This document shows, piece after piece, positions 6,878 to 14,279 of a stretch of DNA of 32,872 nucleotides. Below the pieces are notes generated by a model that searched no databases, was not told the origin of the DNA, and saw nothing but the letters and a program-made list of their open reading frames with translations. Positions within the stretch are counted from its first letter, which is position 1. Each line of letters starts with the position of its first letter. Source of the DNA: Bacillota bacterium (GTDB lineage Bacteria; Bacillota; Dethiobacteria; Dethiobacterales; Dethiobacteraceae); NCBI GenBank assembly GCA_012800795.1, contig JAAZIQ010000010.1:1-32872 (forward strand), read 5' to 3'. The translations under genes and the position numbers were made by a program.

Positions 6878-7555
6878 ATGGTAATTAGAAAAATAATTAA
6901 GATTGATGAAGAAAAATGTAATGGTTGCGGGCTTTGCGCCGAGGCCTGTCATGAAGGTGCCATTGCCATTATTGACGGCAAAGCCAAACTGATACGAGAC
7001 GATTATTGCGACGGCTTGGGGGACTGCCTACCGGCCTGTCCCTTAAATGCCATTAGTTTCGAAATGCGTGAAGCCGCCCCTTATGATGAGCAAGCCGTGT
7101 TGGCTCATCTGGCACAAAAAAAAGCCCAGTCGTCTCCCTGTCAAGCTGGATGCTGCACAGATCAAGTCGACACAATGGAAACTACCGTGGTGAAAGTAAC
7201 ACAAACGACCGCCAGTGAGCTGCGGCAATGGCCTGTACAAATAAAACTTGTTCCAGTTAAAGCAGCTTTCTTTGATAGGGCAGACCTTCTGGTGGCAGCA
7301 GATTGCACAGCTTTTGCCTGCGGCGACTTTCACAGCAGATTTATGCGCAACCGCATTACACTCGTTGGCTGCCCCAAACTGGATATGGTTGATTACAGTG
7401 AAAAGCTAACGGCTATTCTTAAAGAAAATAATATTAACAGCGTCACAGTGGTACGCATGACGGTTCCCTGCTGCGGCGGGTTGGAAGCTGCCGTAAAAAG
7501 TGCTTTGGCAAACAGCGGCAAAGATACCCCCTGTCAGATTTTTCAACTGGAATAA
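6878..7555 (+). CDS. 4Fe-4S ferredoxin-domain protein with cysteine-rich C-terminal domain
   Basis: 225 residues in two parts. The first ~65 form a ferredoxin-like domain: CNGCGLCAEAC at residues 14-24 gives a standard 4Fe-4S site, and CDGLGDCLPACP at about 44-55 is the variant second site seen in this group of anaerobe proteins. After a linker with PCQAGCC comes a ~100-residue domain with ADCTAFACGDF, LVGCPKLDM and VPCCGG, so further cluster or metal ligands are likely. No membrane segment is present, so it should be a cytoplasmic electron carrier or redox sensor. Its partner is not known. GGAG ten bases before the ATG supports the start. It is divergent from a Crp/Fnr regulator, which probably controls it, and ends at a strong terminator, so it is monocistronic. 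Confidence 0.85.
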   Translation: MVIRKIIKIDEEKCNGCGLCAEACHEGAIAIIDGKAKLIRDDYCDGLGDCLPACPLNAISFEMREAAPYDEQAVLAHLAQKKAQSSPCQAGCCTDQVDTMETTVVKVTQTTASELRQWPVQIKLVPVKAAFFDRADLLVAADCTAFACGDFHSRFMRNRITLVGCPKLDMVDYSEKLTAILKENNINSVTVVRMTVPCCGGLEAAVKSALANSGKDTPCQIFQLE

Positions 7556-7565
7556 AAATATAAAG

Positions 7566-7604
7566 TAGAAAAAGGAAGCTGATAACTGCTGCTTCCTTTT
7601 TCTA
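7566..7604 (+). terminator. Terminator of the ferredoxin-domain gene
   Basis: A perfect 14-bp stem (TAGAAAAAGGAAGC and its complement) with an 11-nt loop. The T-rich right arm supplies the U tract. Confidence 0.8.
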
Positions 7605-7628
7605 TTTCACCTACAGGCACTTCCCCAT

Positions 7629-7666
7629 AAAAAAAGCACTAACCCCAACCAGCTAGGGTAAGTGCT
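7629..7666 (-). terminator. Terminator of the first UroD-like/microprotein unit
   Basis: On the minus strand AGCACTTACCC pairs with GGGTTAGTGCT (11 bp, one mismatch) and is followed by seven T. It stands 13 bases past the 46-codon gene, which supports that small gene being real. Confidence 0.8.
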
Positions 7667-7678
7667 CTTGTCCCATTA

Positions 7679-7819
7679 TTAAATCGTGCCTGCAACCTGT
7701 CTTCTGACAGTTTCCTCCGCCTCCATTAACAGGGGAAGCAAATATACTTGCTCCTCCTCATTAAGATTATATTTTTCTATTAACTCTTCTTTAGTTAAAA
7801 ATACTTTTCTTTCTGACAT
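7679..7819 (-). CDS. Small protein (46 aa) downstream of UroD-like gene 1
   Basis: A short frame of 46 codons plus stop, 24 bases after the UroD-like gene. It has an ATG with AAGGGGA about nine bases upstream, and a terminator right after the stop. The product is acidic and predicted helical (starting MSERKVFLTKEELIEKY, then NEEEQVYLLPLLMEAEE). The LTKEELIEKYNL start recalls a small helix-turn-helix, but this is weak. I do not recognise a family. The second UroD-like gene is also followed by a tiny gene, which suggests that such pairs are a unit and that the small protein may be a partner or regulator of the enzyme (inference). Confidence 0.65.
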   Translation of the reverse strand: MSERKVFLTKEELIEKYNLNEEEQVYLLPLLMEAEETVRRQVAGTI

Positions 7820-7843
7820 CTACTTTCATCCCCTTGCTAATTT

Positions 7844-8992
7844 TTATTTATATTCACCATATTCCAACACTGCATCTACTGCGGCCTGAATATTTTCCAT
7901 TTTGGCATCGCCTAAACAAAGGAAAGGTTTATTAAAGGAAAAGATGTAATTGCCATGAACACAAACAATATCAAGCAGCCGCTTGACCTCATCTTTAACT
8001 TCCTCCGGAGTGGCTGTGCGCAAGAAATGGGAATCAAATATATTACAAATAATATGGCGGTTGCCCAGTTTTTCCACTATCAACTTTGGATTTGCCGCTT
8101 CAAAGCCTATGCGAACTCTGCCCGGTATGTCATTTAAAGAATCAAGATGGGGATCCCAGTTTTCTTCGCAGAAAAAGCCTGCCTCATAACCATGATCCTG
8201 AATTAATTGTATCAATTTTTTAAAGCTGGGGAAGTAAAACTTGGCATAATCCTTTGGTTTCATATAAGTAGCCATATGCAGCGGCAGGTTTACCAAGTTA
8301 ATCTTACCGGGAATTTTGGGAGCTCTTTTTAGAGATTCAACAATAAACTCCAATACAGCATCACAAGCATCCAGCACCCATTGTGGATTCCTGCGAATAT
8401 CTATACAAATGTTTGTGAAGCTTCTAAAGAAATCGGCAATATAATCTAAGGGTGCCATAGACATCATGGCCATAGCCTGAACATCTATCCGCTCATATTT
8501 CTCAGTCAGCTTAGCGGGGCTATAATCCTTATATTTTGCTGCCACCACACTTTTAATGGCATTTACCCGCAGCTCACCCAGCAGCCTGTCTTCTTCCACC
8601 ACACCCAAAACTCTGGGTCTTAACTTGCGCACCCAAAATTCCAGTGGATCTTTAATTAGTTCAGGATATTCTTCAAATTCCATCGGAGAATAGTTGGGAT
8701 GCTGATAAAAACCGTCTTTACCCGGAACCATAAACTTGTTCATTGCGTAGCGATGAACGGCTGCCATATTCATAGGGTTGGTGGGAAGGCTGTCGCTGTT
8801 AACAAGCTTTGCCAATTCTTCCGCTGCTTCGTAACAATGCTTGGGACTGTAATATTCACGGAACAAGGAATAGCCCTTATACTGTATGGCATATTCCAAA
8901 CTAATCATGATTTGCATCGGCACTCTTTTAGGTGTTTTGCCTTGCCAAATATCAAGAATCAGCTGATTCCTCTCCTGCTGCAAACTTGTCAT
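7844..8992 (-). CDS. UroD-superfamily protein (uroporphyrinogen decarboxylase/corrinoid methyltransferase-like), copy 1
   Basis: A TIM-barrel protein of 382 residues of the uroporphyrinogen decarboxylase superfamily, which includes true decarboxylases and corrinoid or CoM methyltransferases such as MtaA and CmuA. Family features include the opening ERNQLILDIWQGKTPKRVP, the middle MSMAPLDYIADFFRSF and LPLHMATYMKPKDYAKFY, and the end PEEVKDEVKRLLDI. The MtaA/MtbA zinc site normally reads H-x-C-G; here the matching position is FFCEEN, so His is lost and only Cys remains. Neither heme synthesis nor CoM methylation is therefore likely, and a catabolic methyltransferase or another role is possible. 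No corrinoid-protein gene is nearby. AAAGGAG precedes the ATG. The leader holds a start-stop mini-ORF. It is about 30% like the next copy by eye. Confidence 0.85.
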   Translation of the reverse strand: MTSLQQERNQLILDIWQGKTPKRVPMQIMISLEYAIQYKGYSLFREYYSPKHCYEAAEELAKLVNSDSLPTNPMNMAAVHRYAMNKFMVPGKDGFYQHPNYSPMEFEEYPELIKDPLEFWVRKLRPRVLGVVEEDRLLGELRVNAIKSVVAAKYKDYSPAKLTEKYERIDVQAMAMMSMAPLDYIADFFRSFTNICIDIRRNPQWVLDACDAVLEFIVESLKRAPKIPGKINLVNLPLHMATYMKPKDYAKFYFPSFKKLIQLIQDHGYEAGFFCEENWDPHLDSLNDIPGRVRIGFEAANPKLIVEKLGNRHIICNIFDSHFLRTATPEEVKDEVKRLLDIVCVHGNYIFSFNKPFLCLGDAKMENIQAAVDAVLEYGEYK

Positions 8993-9018
8993 TTTTTCTT
9001 AACTCCTTTCAATTCTCA

Positions 9019-9063
9019 TTATTTCGCATCTTTTGTAAATTGCAACAAGTTTAATTGAAACAT
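9019..9063 (-). other. Leader mini-ORF (14 codons) before UroD-like gene 1
   Basis: A frame of 14 codons ending 26 bases before the UroD-like start. Its ATG overlaps the TAA of an even shorter frame: ATGTAA at 9063-9068, with a consensus AAGGAGG (9076-9082) placed seven bases before that ATG. The best ribosome site in this leader thus feeds a start codon followed at once by stop, or by slippage the 14-codon frame. It could act as a translational control element or be a relic of a lost gene. Confidence 0.4.
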
Positions 9064-9179
9064 TACATTTTTAGACCTCCTTAGCTTGTGAAATTTATAA
9101 TTTACTTTCCCCTTTTTTCTCCTTTTTCCTGCTTTTGTTTTGGGAAAGCGGTAAATTATAAAAACTTACTTTAGCAAGC

Positions 9180-9202
9180 AAAAACCCAGTCCTTTGACTG
9201 GG
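9180..9202 (-). terminator. Terminator of the second UroD-like/microprotein unit
   Basis: CCCAGTC and GACTGGG form a 7-bp stem with a 4-nt loop, followed on the minus strand by TTTTTGC. It separates the two UroD-like units into separate transcripts. Confidence 0.8.
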
Positions 9203-9230
9203 CTGCGAATATTTTTTCAAAACCATAATT

Positions 9231-9380
9231 TTAAAAACAGAGAAACATCACAAAAGCAAACATCATCTCTTCATAACTTTGCATTTTCTCAGCCATGGCT
9301 TTGGCCTGTTTTTCATCAATGTCAGGATTTAAAGCCCGATATTCTTCCCAAGTTTTATAGTATTTTGATTTCAAGTCCAT
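9231..9380 (-). CDS. Small protein (49 aa) downstream of UroD-like gene 2
   Basis: A 49-codon frame that starts 12 bases after the UroD-like gene, with AAGGAGG nine bases before its ATG, one of the best ribosome sites in the window. It ends 28 bases before a terminator. The product begins MDLKSKYYKTWEEYRALNP, continues as a charged helix (DEKQAKAMAEKMQSYEE) and ends in a very hydrophobic tail (MMFAFVMFLCF). The tail could insert in a membrane or pack against a partner. It shows no clear similarity to the 46-residue protein behind the first UroD-like gene. No family is recognised. Confidence 0.75.
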   Translation of the reverse strand: MDLKSKYYKTWEEYRALNPDIDEKQAKAMAEKMQSYEEMMFAFVMFLCF

Positions 9381-9392
9381 ACGGTTTCCTCC

Positions 9393-10544
9393 TTAATAAT
9401 TGGCATTCTTACCAACATACTCATATACTGCTTTCAAATTATCAGGATTGATATCCCCCAGCGAAACCGGTGATTTATCCAATGTGAAAATATAACGCCC
9501 GCCAGGTGCTAAAGTATCAACCAATTCTTTTGCCTTATCTATACATTCCTCTTTAGTTGCTGTTTTTAACATGGTTACAGGGTAAAAACCTGCGATAATA
9601 TGCTTATCTCCTATTTTTTCCTTCGTCAGCTTGGGATCACCATATTCAAACATCATAATGGTCCCTTCCGGAAACTCATAGAGTAGATCAAGAAAACGCA
9701 TGAAGTTTTCTTCTACAAAAAGGAAACAACGATGCCCAAGCGCTGCCAACTCATCAACCAGCTTTTTAAAAGTGGGGAAGTACAATTCTTCCGCATCCTT
9801 TGTCCGCATAAAAGGAGCCATATGTAGAGGAATAAAAACAGCACTGTTAGGCAGGGGAGCCGGAATTCCCATTTTGATCATGACAGGAGTTACGGCTTCC
9901 GCCGCAGCTTTAACCTTCTCAGGCATCCGGCGGATATCGGCTAAAATATTTTTAAAACCACGCAATTGGTCTGCCACAAAATCTAGGGGCGCTTCACAGG
10001 CACCGGCAAAAAAGTTTGCCTGACCGTAACCGTATTTTTCCGTCAATTTAGCCCCAACCTCGGCCACTCTGCCCATTTCTTCAAAAAAGATTTTAAAGGC
10101 TTTGGCCATGGTGATTGCTTTCTGATAAGGATCTGTATTTAGGTTTGTATACAAACGAGGGAGTACTTTTTCTATAATACAATCATAAGGTGAAGCAATA
10201 AAATCATCATACTCGTCCGCCTCTAACCCCACCACTTCCGGATGCTGCATAAAACCACTTGAGCCCATGAGCCAGTTACGTGCCCCTAAAACGCGGTACA
10301 TGGCCGGAAAACGTAAATTAGTCACACCAAAACTGTCAGAATAAAAATCCCGGCAAATAACATCCGCCACTTTTTCAAAATACTTTTCTGTATTCCACTG
10401 GGCTTCCATCATATCCATACCTGCATACTGAATTGAAAACTCATAAGTAAGCATGCCATAAACAGGCACCCTTTTAGGAATTTTTCCTTCCAGCACATCG
10501 GTAAATATTTGCGTTCTTTCCTGTGCCAATTCTTTTGTATTCAT
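9393..10544 (-). CDS. UroD-superfamily protein, copy 2
   Basis: A 383-residue paralogue of the preceding UroD-like gene, alike in length and order of blocks: ERTQIFTDVLEGKIPKRVP near the start, CEAPLDFVADQLRGFKNI in the middle, IPLHMAPFMRTKDAEELYF, then a C-terminal block with GDKHIIAGFYP. The site matching the zinc-binding H-x-C-G of MtaA-type enzymes reads FVEENF, so neither His nor Cys is present, although the EEN is shared with copy 1. This suggests both belong to a subgroup with a Glu-Glu-Asn site. The frame opens with GTG, but the ATG three codons in has better spacing to the GGGTG/AAAGGA region, so I use it. It is in an operon with a 49-codon gene. The reaction is unknown; a methyl-transfer role is one option. 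Confidence 0.85.
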   Translation of the reverse strand: MNTKELAQERTQIFTDVLEGKIPKRVPVYGMLTYEFSIQYAGMDMMEAQWNTEKYFEKVADVICRDFYSDSFGVTNLRFPAMYRVLGARNWLMGSSGFMQHPEVVGLEADEYDDFIASPYDCIIEKVLPRLYTNLNTDPYQKAITMAKAFKIFFEEMGRVAEVGAKLTEKYGYGQANFFAGACEAPLDFVADQLRGFKNILADIRRMPEKVKAAAEAVTPVMIKMGIPAPLPNSAVFIPLHMAPFMRTKDAEELYFPTFKKLVDELAALGHRCFLFVEENFMRFLDLLYEFPEGTIMMFEYGDPKLTKEKIGDKHIIAGFYPVTMLKTATKEECIDKAKELVDTLAPGGRYIFTLDKSPVSLGDINPDNLKAVYEYVGKNANY

Positions 10545-10637
10545 CAGATGCACCCATCCTTTTAAAAAATATTTTCTTCTTTAGTTTGTATAAATTTGCT
10601 GATAATATGTTTAGTTTCATGATAATTTTTATTTTCT

Positions 10638-10670
10638 AAGCGTGACAGGGGACGGTTCCTTGTCACGCTT
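10638..10670. repeat. REP-like palindromic element
   Basis: A perfect 10-bp inverted repeat, AAGCGTGACA and TGTCACGCTT, with a 13-nt loop GGGGACGGTTCCT, followed by another TGTCACA. The core GGGGACGGTTCC with GTGAC/GTCAC ends is a motif I recall from dispersed REP-type elements in many Firmicutes, often linked to RAYT transposases. No transposase is in the window. Confidence 0.65.
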
Positions 10671-10708
10671 TGTCACACCGCCCGGGTTTCTCCACCCCAG
10701 GCATAAAA

Positions 10709-10738
10709 AAAAAGACTGCAATTTCTTACAGTCTTTTT
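10709..10738 (-). terminator. Terminator of the FMN reductase-like gene
   Basis: Minus strand: AAAAAGACTG and CAGTCTTTTT pair across a 10-nt loop, then a run of nine T. Confidence 0.8.
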
Positions 10739-10753
10739 CGCAGGACATCTCCT

Positions 10754-11320
10754 TTAGCTTACGGTATCTCCATTTTTACGCCCACCGGCCAAGGCATATG
10801 CTGCAGCTTTAACTGCTTCTTTTTTATAGTCATTATTCCAGCGGTTAACGCCAATGTAATCAAAAATAATGGCACCCGTATGCTGGCAAAAACGCTCCAT
10901 TTGCCCTAAACAACTCAATAAGCCATTGCCTGAGCCGCCCGGAACTGCAATGAGCAGAATCTGTTTCTTCCTTAAGACCGTATCCTGGTTAAACTCGCAT
11001 CGACGCAGGCGGTCTAAAAAACTTTTCAACACTTCCGTTACTTCTCCCCAATAAACAGGAGTAGCAATAATAATGGCATCACTTGCCTGTAGGCGTTCCC
11101 TGGCTTCATTAAAACCGTCGTCGCCAAAGCTGCAGTAATTTTCATCCCGGCAAGGGCCCCAGCCGTTTCCGCAAACTTGACAGCGCTCTATTTTATAATC
11201 AACAAGCCTTATTTCATCAACCTCTGCGCCGGCTTCTCTGGCACCGCTTTTTGCAGCTTCAATTACAGATTGACACAAACCGTCTTTTTTGGGATTGCCT
11301 GATAAAATACCTATTTTCAT
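10754..11320 (-). CDS. NADPH-dependent FMN reductase / iron-sulfur flavoprotein-like
   Basis: A 188-residue flavodoxin-fold protein. The phosphate-binding loop for FMN is GILSGNPKKDGLCQS at the start, and the flavin-binding ATPVYWGEVTEVLKSFLDRL lies near residue 90. Between them is CQVCGNGWGPCRDENYC around residues 48-64, with four cysteines. Iron-sulfur flavoproteins of anaerobes carry a compact cysteine cluster at this place; the spacing here (2, 6, 5) is looser than theirs, so a 4Fe-4S cluster is possible but not assured. Likely role: two-electron reduction of quinones, metals or another carrier, in the cytoplasm. The ATG is chosen over an upstream TTG because GGAAAGGAG lies eight bases before it. 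It ends at its own terminator and seems to be transcribed alone or after the CapA gene. Confidence 0.85.
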   Translation of the reverse strand: MKIGILSGNPKKDGLCQSVIEAAKSGAREAGAEVDEIRLVDYKIERCQVCGNGWGPCRDENYCSFGDDGFNEARERLQASDAIIIATPVYWGEVTEVLKSFLDRLRRCEFNQDTVLRKKQILLIAVPGGSGNGLLSCLGQMERFCQHTGAIIFDYIGVNRWNNDYKKEAVKAAAYALAGGRKNGDTVS

Positions 11321-11394
11321 TTGCAAAACTCCTTTCCTCTTAATTTCAATTAATTATATTAAATACTTTTCGCGCGTTTTCTTGACACAAAAAT

Positions 11395-12744
11395 TTACAA
11401 ATTAATTTTAATTATATTTTTATCAGTTAATTTATATGTGGTGCCAAGTTCGTCCAGCAGCCGCGTAAGCTGCGTTATTAAGATATGCAGCTCCTGCCCC
11501 TGCGGCAAGTATGGCTGGCTGTCGCCCCCACGAACAGGAATAACTTTAAGGGCTGTAACGGTTTCTCCCTGAAATTCCGCCTGCAAAATAAAGCTGTCTT
11601 GGGTTTGAGGATAACTGGGAAAAGGATAAAAAACAAAATTGCTGAGGCTGTACACAATGGGTACCCCTTTATAAATCTCGATAGCTTGAGGAACATGCGG
11701 GTGGTGCCCCAAAACCAAGTCCGCACCGGCGTCTACTGCCAGGCGGGCCAATTCTTTCTGCTGAGCCGTAACCTGATAACTATATTCGTTGCCCCAGTGA
11801 AAAGAAACCAAAACAATATCTGCCTCTGCAGCTGCCCGCTCTATATCGTCCCTAATCAGGTTTTTGTCATGCAAAAGGGCTGCCCCCGGTTTATGCTCTG
11901 CAGACTGCCAAAATGAACGATATTGGACAGGCACAGCAAAATCATCGGTATAAGCCAGCAGTGCGACCCTATAGCCTTTTACCTTCAAAATTGCTGCCGC
12001 ATGTGCACTATTCTTATTTAAACCCGCTCCGGCAAAGGCAATATTTTGTGCGGCTAAAATCTTTATGGTCTCTGCCAAAGCTTCCTCGCCGTAATCCATA
12101 ATATGGTTGTTTGCCAGGGAAACCATATTTATCCCACCGTCTACCAAGCTTTGTACGGAAAAAGGCGCAGCACAAAATGTGTATTTTTTCCCAGGCAGGG
12201 GCCTGCCTAAGCCTGAAATAGGTGCTTCCAAATTGGCAAAAACCACATCTCCCTGCCGCAGCACTTCTTTTACCTTGGCAAAAGGATAAGTATGATCATA
12301 TTCCCTAAGCCTTTGCCTTGTCAGCTGATCCAACATAACGTCTCCTACCGCCATAATCTGTAAAGGTGGGCGCTTTTGCGTAATAAATGCGAAAGTAAAG
12401 GGTTTATCCAAGACTAAATCATTTTTACTGCGTACTCCCTCATTTACTGTCACAAGATAATGTGTTTGATATTCAAGCGGTTTGTCCGGGATAAACTGCA
12501 GCTTTTTTCCCTCGGCTACAAAATGACCGGAAATTTCCGGTCTAACGCTAAAATTTTCCTCTAGGCTGGATAGATCCGGAGCATCATTAAATTCCATTAT
12601 AATATTAGTATTTATGTCTACATCTTCAGCCACAGGAGCTAAAACCCAAACCTTTAAAGGTTCCTTTGGACTTAACAGTGTAAATAAGTAATAGCCAATC
12701 AGGATAAAAACAAAGAAAGTAAAAACCTTTCCAAATTTCTTCAA
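11395..12744 (-). CDS. CapA-family protein with N-terminal Ig-like domain
   Basis: 449 residues. It starts with a short charged end and a hydrophobic helix (VFTFFVFILIGYYLFTLL), an uncleaved anchor or signal peptide, so the rest is outside the cell. Residues ~30-125 resemble the bacterial Ig-like SbsA domain (NTNIIMEFNDAPDLSS, YLVTVNEGVRS). From ~130 comes the CapA/PGA_cap domain: MAVGDVMLD, VVFANLEAPIS, SLANNHIMDYGEEAL, VSFHWGNEY, ADLVLGHHPHVPQ and IVYSLSNFVF, the conserved metallophosphatase-like blocks in order. CapA takes part in poly-gamma-glutamate capsule formation in Bacillus; here no capBCE genes are near, so the role may be different. The TTG start follows GGGGGAG with five bases between. 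Confidence 0.9.
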   Translation of the reverse strand: MKKFGKVFTFFVFILIGYYLFTLLSPKEPLKVWVLAPVAEDVDINTNIIMEFNDAPDLSSLEENFSVRPEISGHFVAEGKKLQFIPDKPLEYQTHYLVTVNEGVRSKNDLVLDKPFTFAFITQKRPPLQIMAVGDVMLDQLTRQRLREYDHTYPFAKVKEVLRQGDVVFANLEAPISGLGRPLPGKKYTFCAAPFSVQSLVDGGINMVSLANNHIMDYGEEALAETIKILAAQNIAFAGAGLNKNSAHAAAILKVKGYRVALLAYTDDFAVPVQYRSFWQSAEHKPGAALLHDKNLIRDDIERAAAEADIVLVSFHWGNEYSYQVTAQQKELARLAVDAGADLVLGHHPHVPQAIEIYKGVPIVYSLSNFVFYPFPSYPQTQDSFILQAEFQGETVTALKVIPVRGGDSQPYLPQGQELHILITQLTRLLDELGTTYKLTDKNIIKINL

Positions 12745-12901
12745 TAAATCTCCCCCTTACTGAAAGCAGCAACTCAAACAGCGCTGCGCCCACTAGAAGC
12801 TCCTCCAATTATTTCTTTATAAATTGCCTTTTTCCTTTGTATTCTCTGCTCAGAAAAGAATTTATGAGCTATGCCTAGAATAAGGGAATTGTAGTTAAAT
12901 G

Positions 12902-12925
12902 AAAAAGCTCCCTAAAAGGGGAGCT
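12902..12925 (-). terminator. Terminator of the RluA-flavodoxin operon
   Basis: AGCTCCC and GGGAGCT pair around a 6-nt loop, with TTTTTC after the stem on the minus strand. Confidence 0.8.
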
Positions 12926-12933
12926 GCAAAAAA

Positions 12934-13437
12934 TTATTTTCCCAGTATGGAAAGCACAAATTCTTGTGCTTCTTTTAAATCATTTTCATCAGGACGATGT
13001 TTATTCTTTTCATAATCCTCTAAACGCTTCTTTATCTCAAGATCGTCAGGATTTTCGGCATGCTGTTTTCTCAGCCTGTGCAGCATTATGGAAGTAGCCC
13101 TGAAAAGTTTATGTCCCAGCAGAGTGCAGTCGGCAGGAAGCTCCTTTTCTACTGCCTCACGTACTTTCTGATAATAACCATTATAATCTCCTGCACCTAA
13201 GGTGCCGAACAAAACAACTTTCTTGCCGGACAATGACTTGATAAAGTTTAACGATTCTTCATTGGCAGTTCCCTTATCTACCCAGTAACCCATCACCACT
13301 GTGTCATACTTCTCACAATTGACTTCCGGCAGCTTCTGAATATCCGACCTTGCACTAAGCACTTCATAAATCGCCTTGGCCACTTTCTCCGTATTCCCGG
13401 TTCTTGAGGAATACGCAATAAGTATTTTGGGGTTCAT
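12934..13437 (-). CDS. Flavodoxin-family protein
   Basis: A 167-residue flavodoxin fold. The FMN phosphate loop YSSRTGNTEKVA lies at residues 9-20, followed by VVMGYWVDKGTANEES and VVLFGTLGAGDYNGYY, which fit the 50s and 90s loops around the flavin. The last third is a charged helical extension (KRLEDYEKNKHRPDENDL), longer than in classical short-chain flavodoxins. It probably carries electrons for an unknown partner. The ATG has AAAGGAG ahead of it, and that site lies within the 3' end of the pseudouridine synthase gene whose stop is four bases upstream, so the two are translationally coupled. Confidence 0.9.
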   Translation of the reverse strand: MNPKILIAYSSRTGNTEKVAKAIYEVLSARSDIQKLPEVNCEKYDTVVMGYWVDKGTANEESLNFIKSLSGKKVVLFGTLGAGDYNGYYQKVREAVEKELPADCTLLGHKLFRATSIMLHRLRKQHAENPDDLEIKKRLEDYEKNKHRPDENDLKEAQEFVLSILGK

Positions 13438-13441
13438 CTTC

Positions 13442-14146
13442 TCACTCCTTTATTAAATTTCCTTTTAAGCGTTTAAAATATGCCCATGGGAATACTTGGG
13501 CAGGATAGCTGGTAAAAGTCATTCTTTTTTTTAAGGTAGGATGCTCAAGACTAACAGCAAAAGCCCAAAGGGCAAGCTGCTGACCCGGCCGAGTAAGATT
13601 TTGCCCATAGCGCTGATCGCCTACTAAAGGATGTCCAACAGCGGCAAACTGCGCACGGATTTGATGAGCCCTCCCGGTATGCAGCTGAACTTTGACTAAA
13701 CTAAAGTGATTGTTAGTTTCCAGTAGCTGATACGTAAGTTTTGCCTCTTTGGCTCCCAAACTTTTCCGCCTGTAGGCAGTAACCATATTAGTTTGCCTGT
13801 TTTTTCTTAAATAATGCAGTAAGATGGCTTCTTTCTGCCGTAATATGCCGTGCACCACAGCCAGATAAGATCTTTTAAAAACATTATTTCTAATTTGGGC
13901 AGACAAGCGAGCCGCCGCTTTAGAGGTCTTGGCCAAAACCATGACACCACCGGTCGGGCGGTCCAGGCGGTGCACCAGAGCCAAATATACATTGCCGGGC
14001 TTTTGATATTTTTCCTTTAGTTTTTGTTTTAATAAACTTAATAAATCCGGATCTCCTGTTATATCCCTTTGCGAGAGCATATTTACCGGTTTCTCCACCA
14101 CTAGTAAATGATTATCTTCATATAGAAAAGGAATTTCACTTTGCAT
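13442..14146 (-). CDS. RluA-family pseudouridine synthase
   Basis: 234 residues; converts uridine to pseudouridine in rRNA or tRNA. The catalytic motif HRLDRPTGG, with its essential Asp, is near residue 61, followed by VMVLAKTSKAAARLS. KRSYLAVVHG and LHTGRAHQIRAQFA are further family landmarks. It is shorter than RluC/RluD and lacks their N-terminal S4 RNA-binding domain, resembling single-domain members such as RluA/TruC. The exact target base cannot be told. The ATG follows GAGGTG. It leads a two-gene operon with the flavodoxin. Confidence 0.92.
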   Translation of the reverse strand: MQSEIPFLYEDNHLLVVEKPVNMLSQRDITGDPDLLSLLKQKLKEKYQKPGNVYLALVHRLDRPTGGVMVLAKTSKAAARLSAQIRNNVFKRSYLAVVHGILRQKEAILLHYLRKNRQTNMVTAYRRKSLGAKEAKLTYQLLETNNHFSLVKVQLHTGRAHQIRAQFAAVGHPLVGDQRYGQNLTRPGQQLALWAFAVSLEHPTLKKRMTFTSYPAQVFPWAYFKRLKGNLIKE

Positions 14147-14251
14147 GCCTACACCTCTATAATTTTCCTGCCGTACATTTTTTCCTGCATTTCTCTATAA
14201 AATTTTAAAAATTCTTTACTCTATTATACTACCAAATACCTTTGAGTAGAA

Positions 14252-14273
14252 GAACACCGCCGTCGCGGTGTTC
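14252..14273 (-). terminator. Hairpin after the coat protein operon
   Basis: A perfect 9-bp stem (GAACACCGC and GCGGTGTTC) with a CGTC loop, seven bases past the coat gene. The minus-strand tail reads TTCTTCT rather than a pure T run, so termination may be partial. Confidence 0.6.
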
Positions 14274-14279
14274 AAAAAT

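Noticed and set aside
7955-9058. Several plus-strand frames opposite the first UroD-like gene
   Set aside because: Different frames of a well-supported gene; no ribosome sites and no family features.
7844-10544. Calling the two UroD-like genes hemE (heme synthesis)
   Set aside because: Both belong to the superfamily, but their active-site region differs, there are no other heme genes, and they come as a pair with microproteins.
12626-12808. A minus-strand frame overlapping the start of the CapA gene, with GGAGGAG before a GTG at 12793
   Set aside because: It runs out of frame through the CapA signal sequence and its product has no recognisable features. A translational-coupling uORF remains possible, but the evidence is just the ribosome site.
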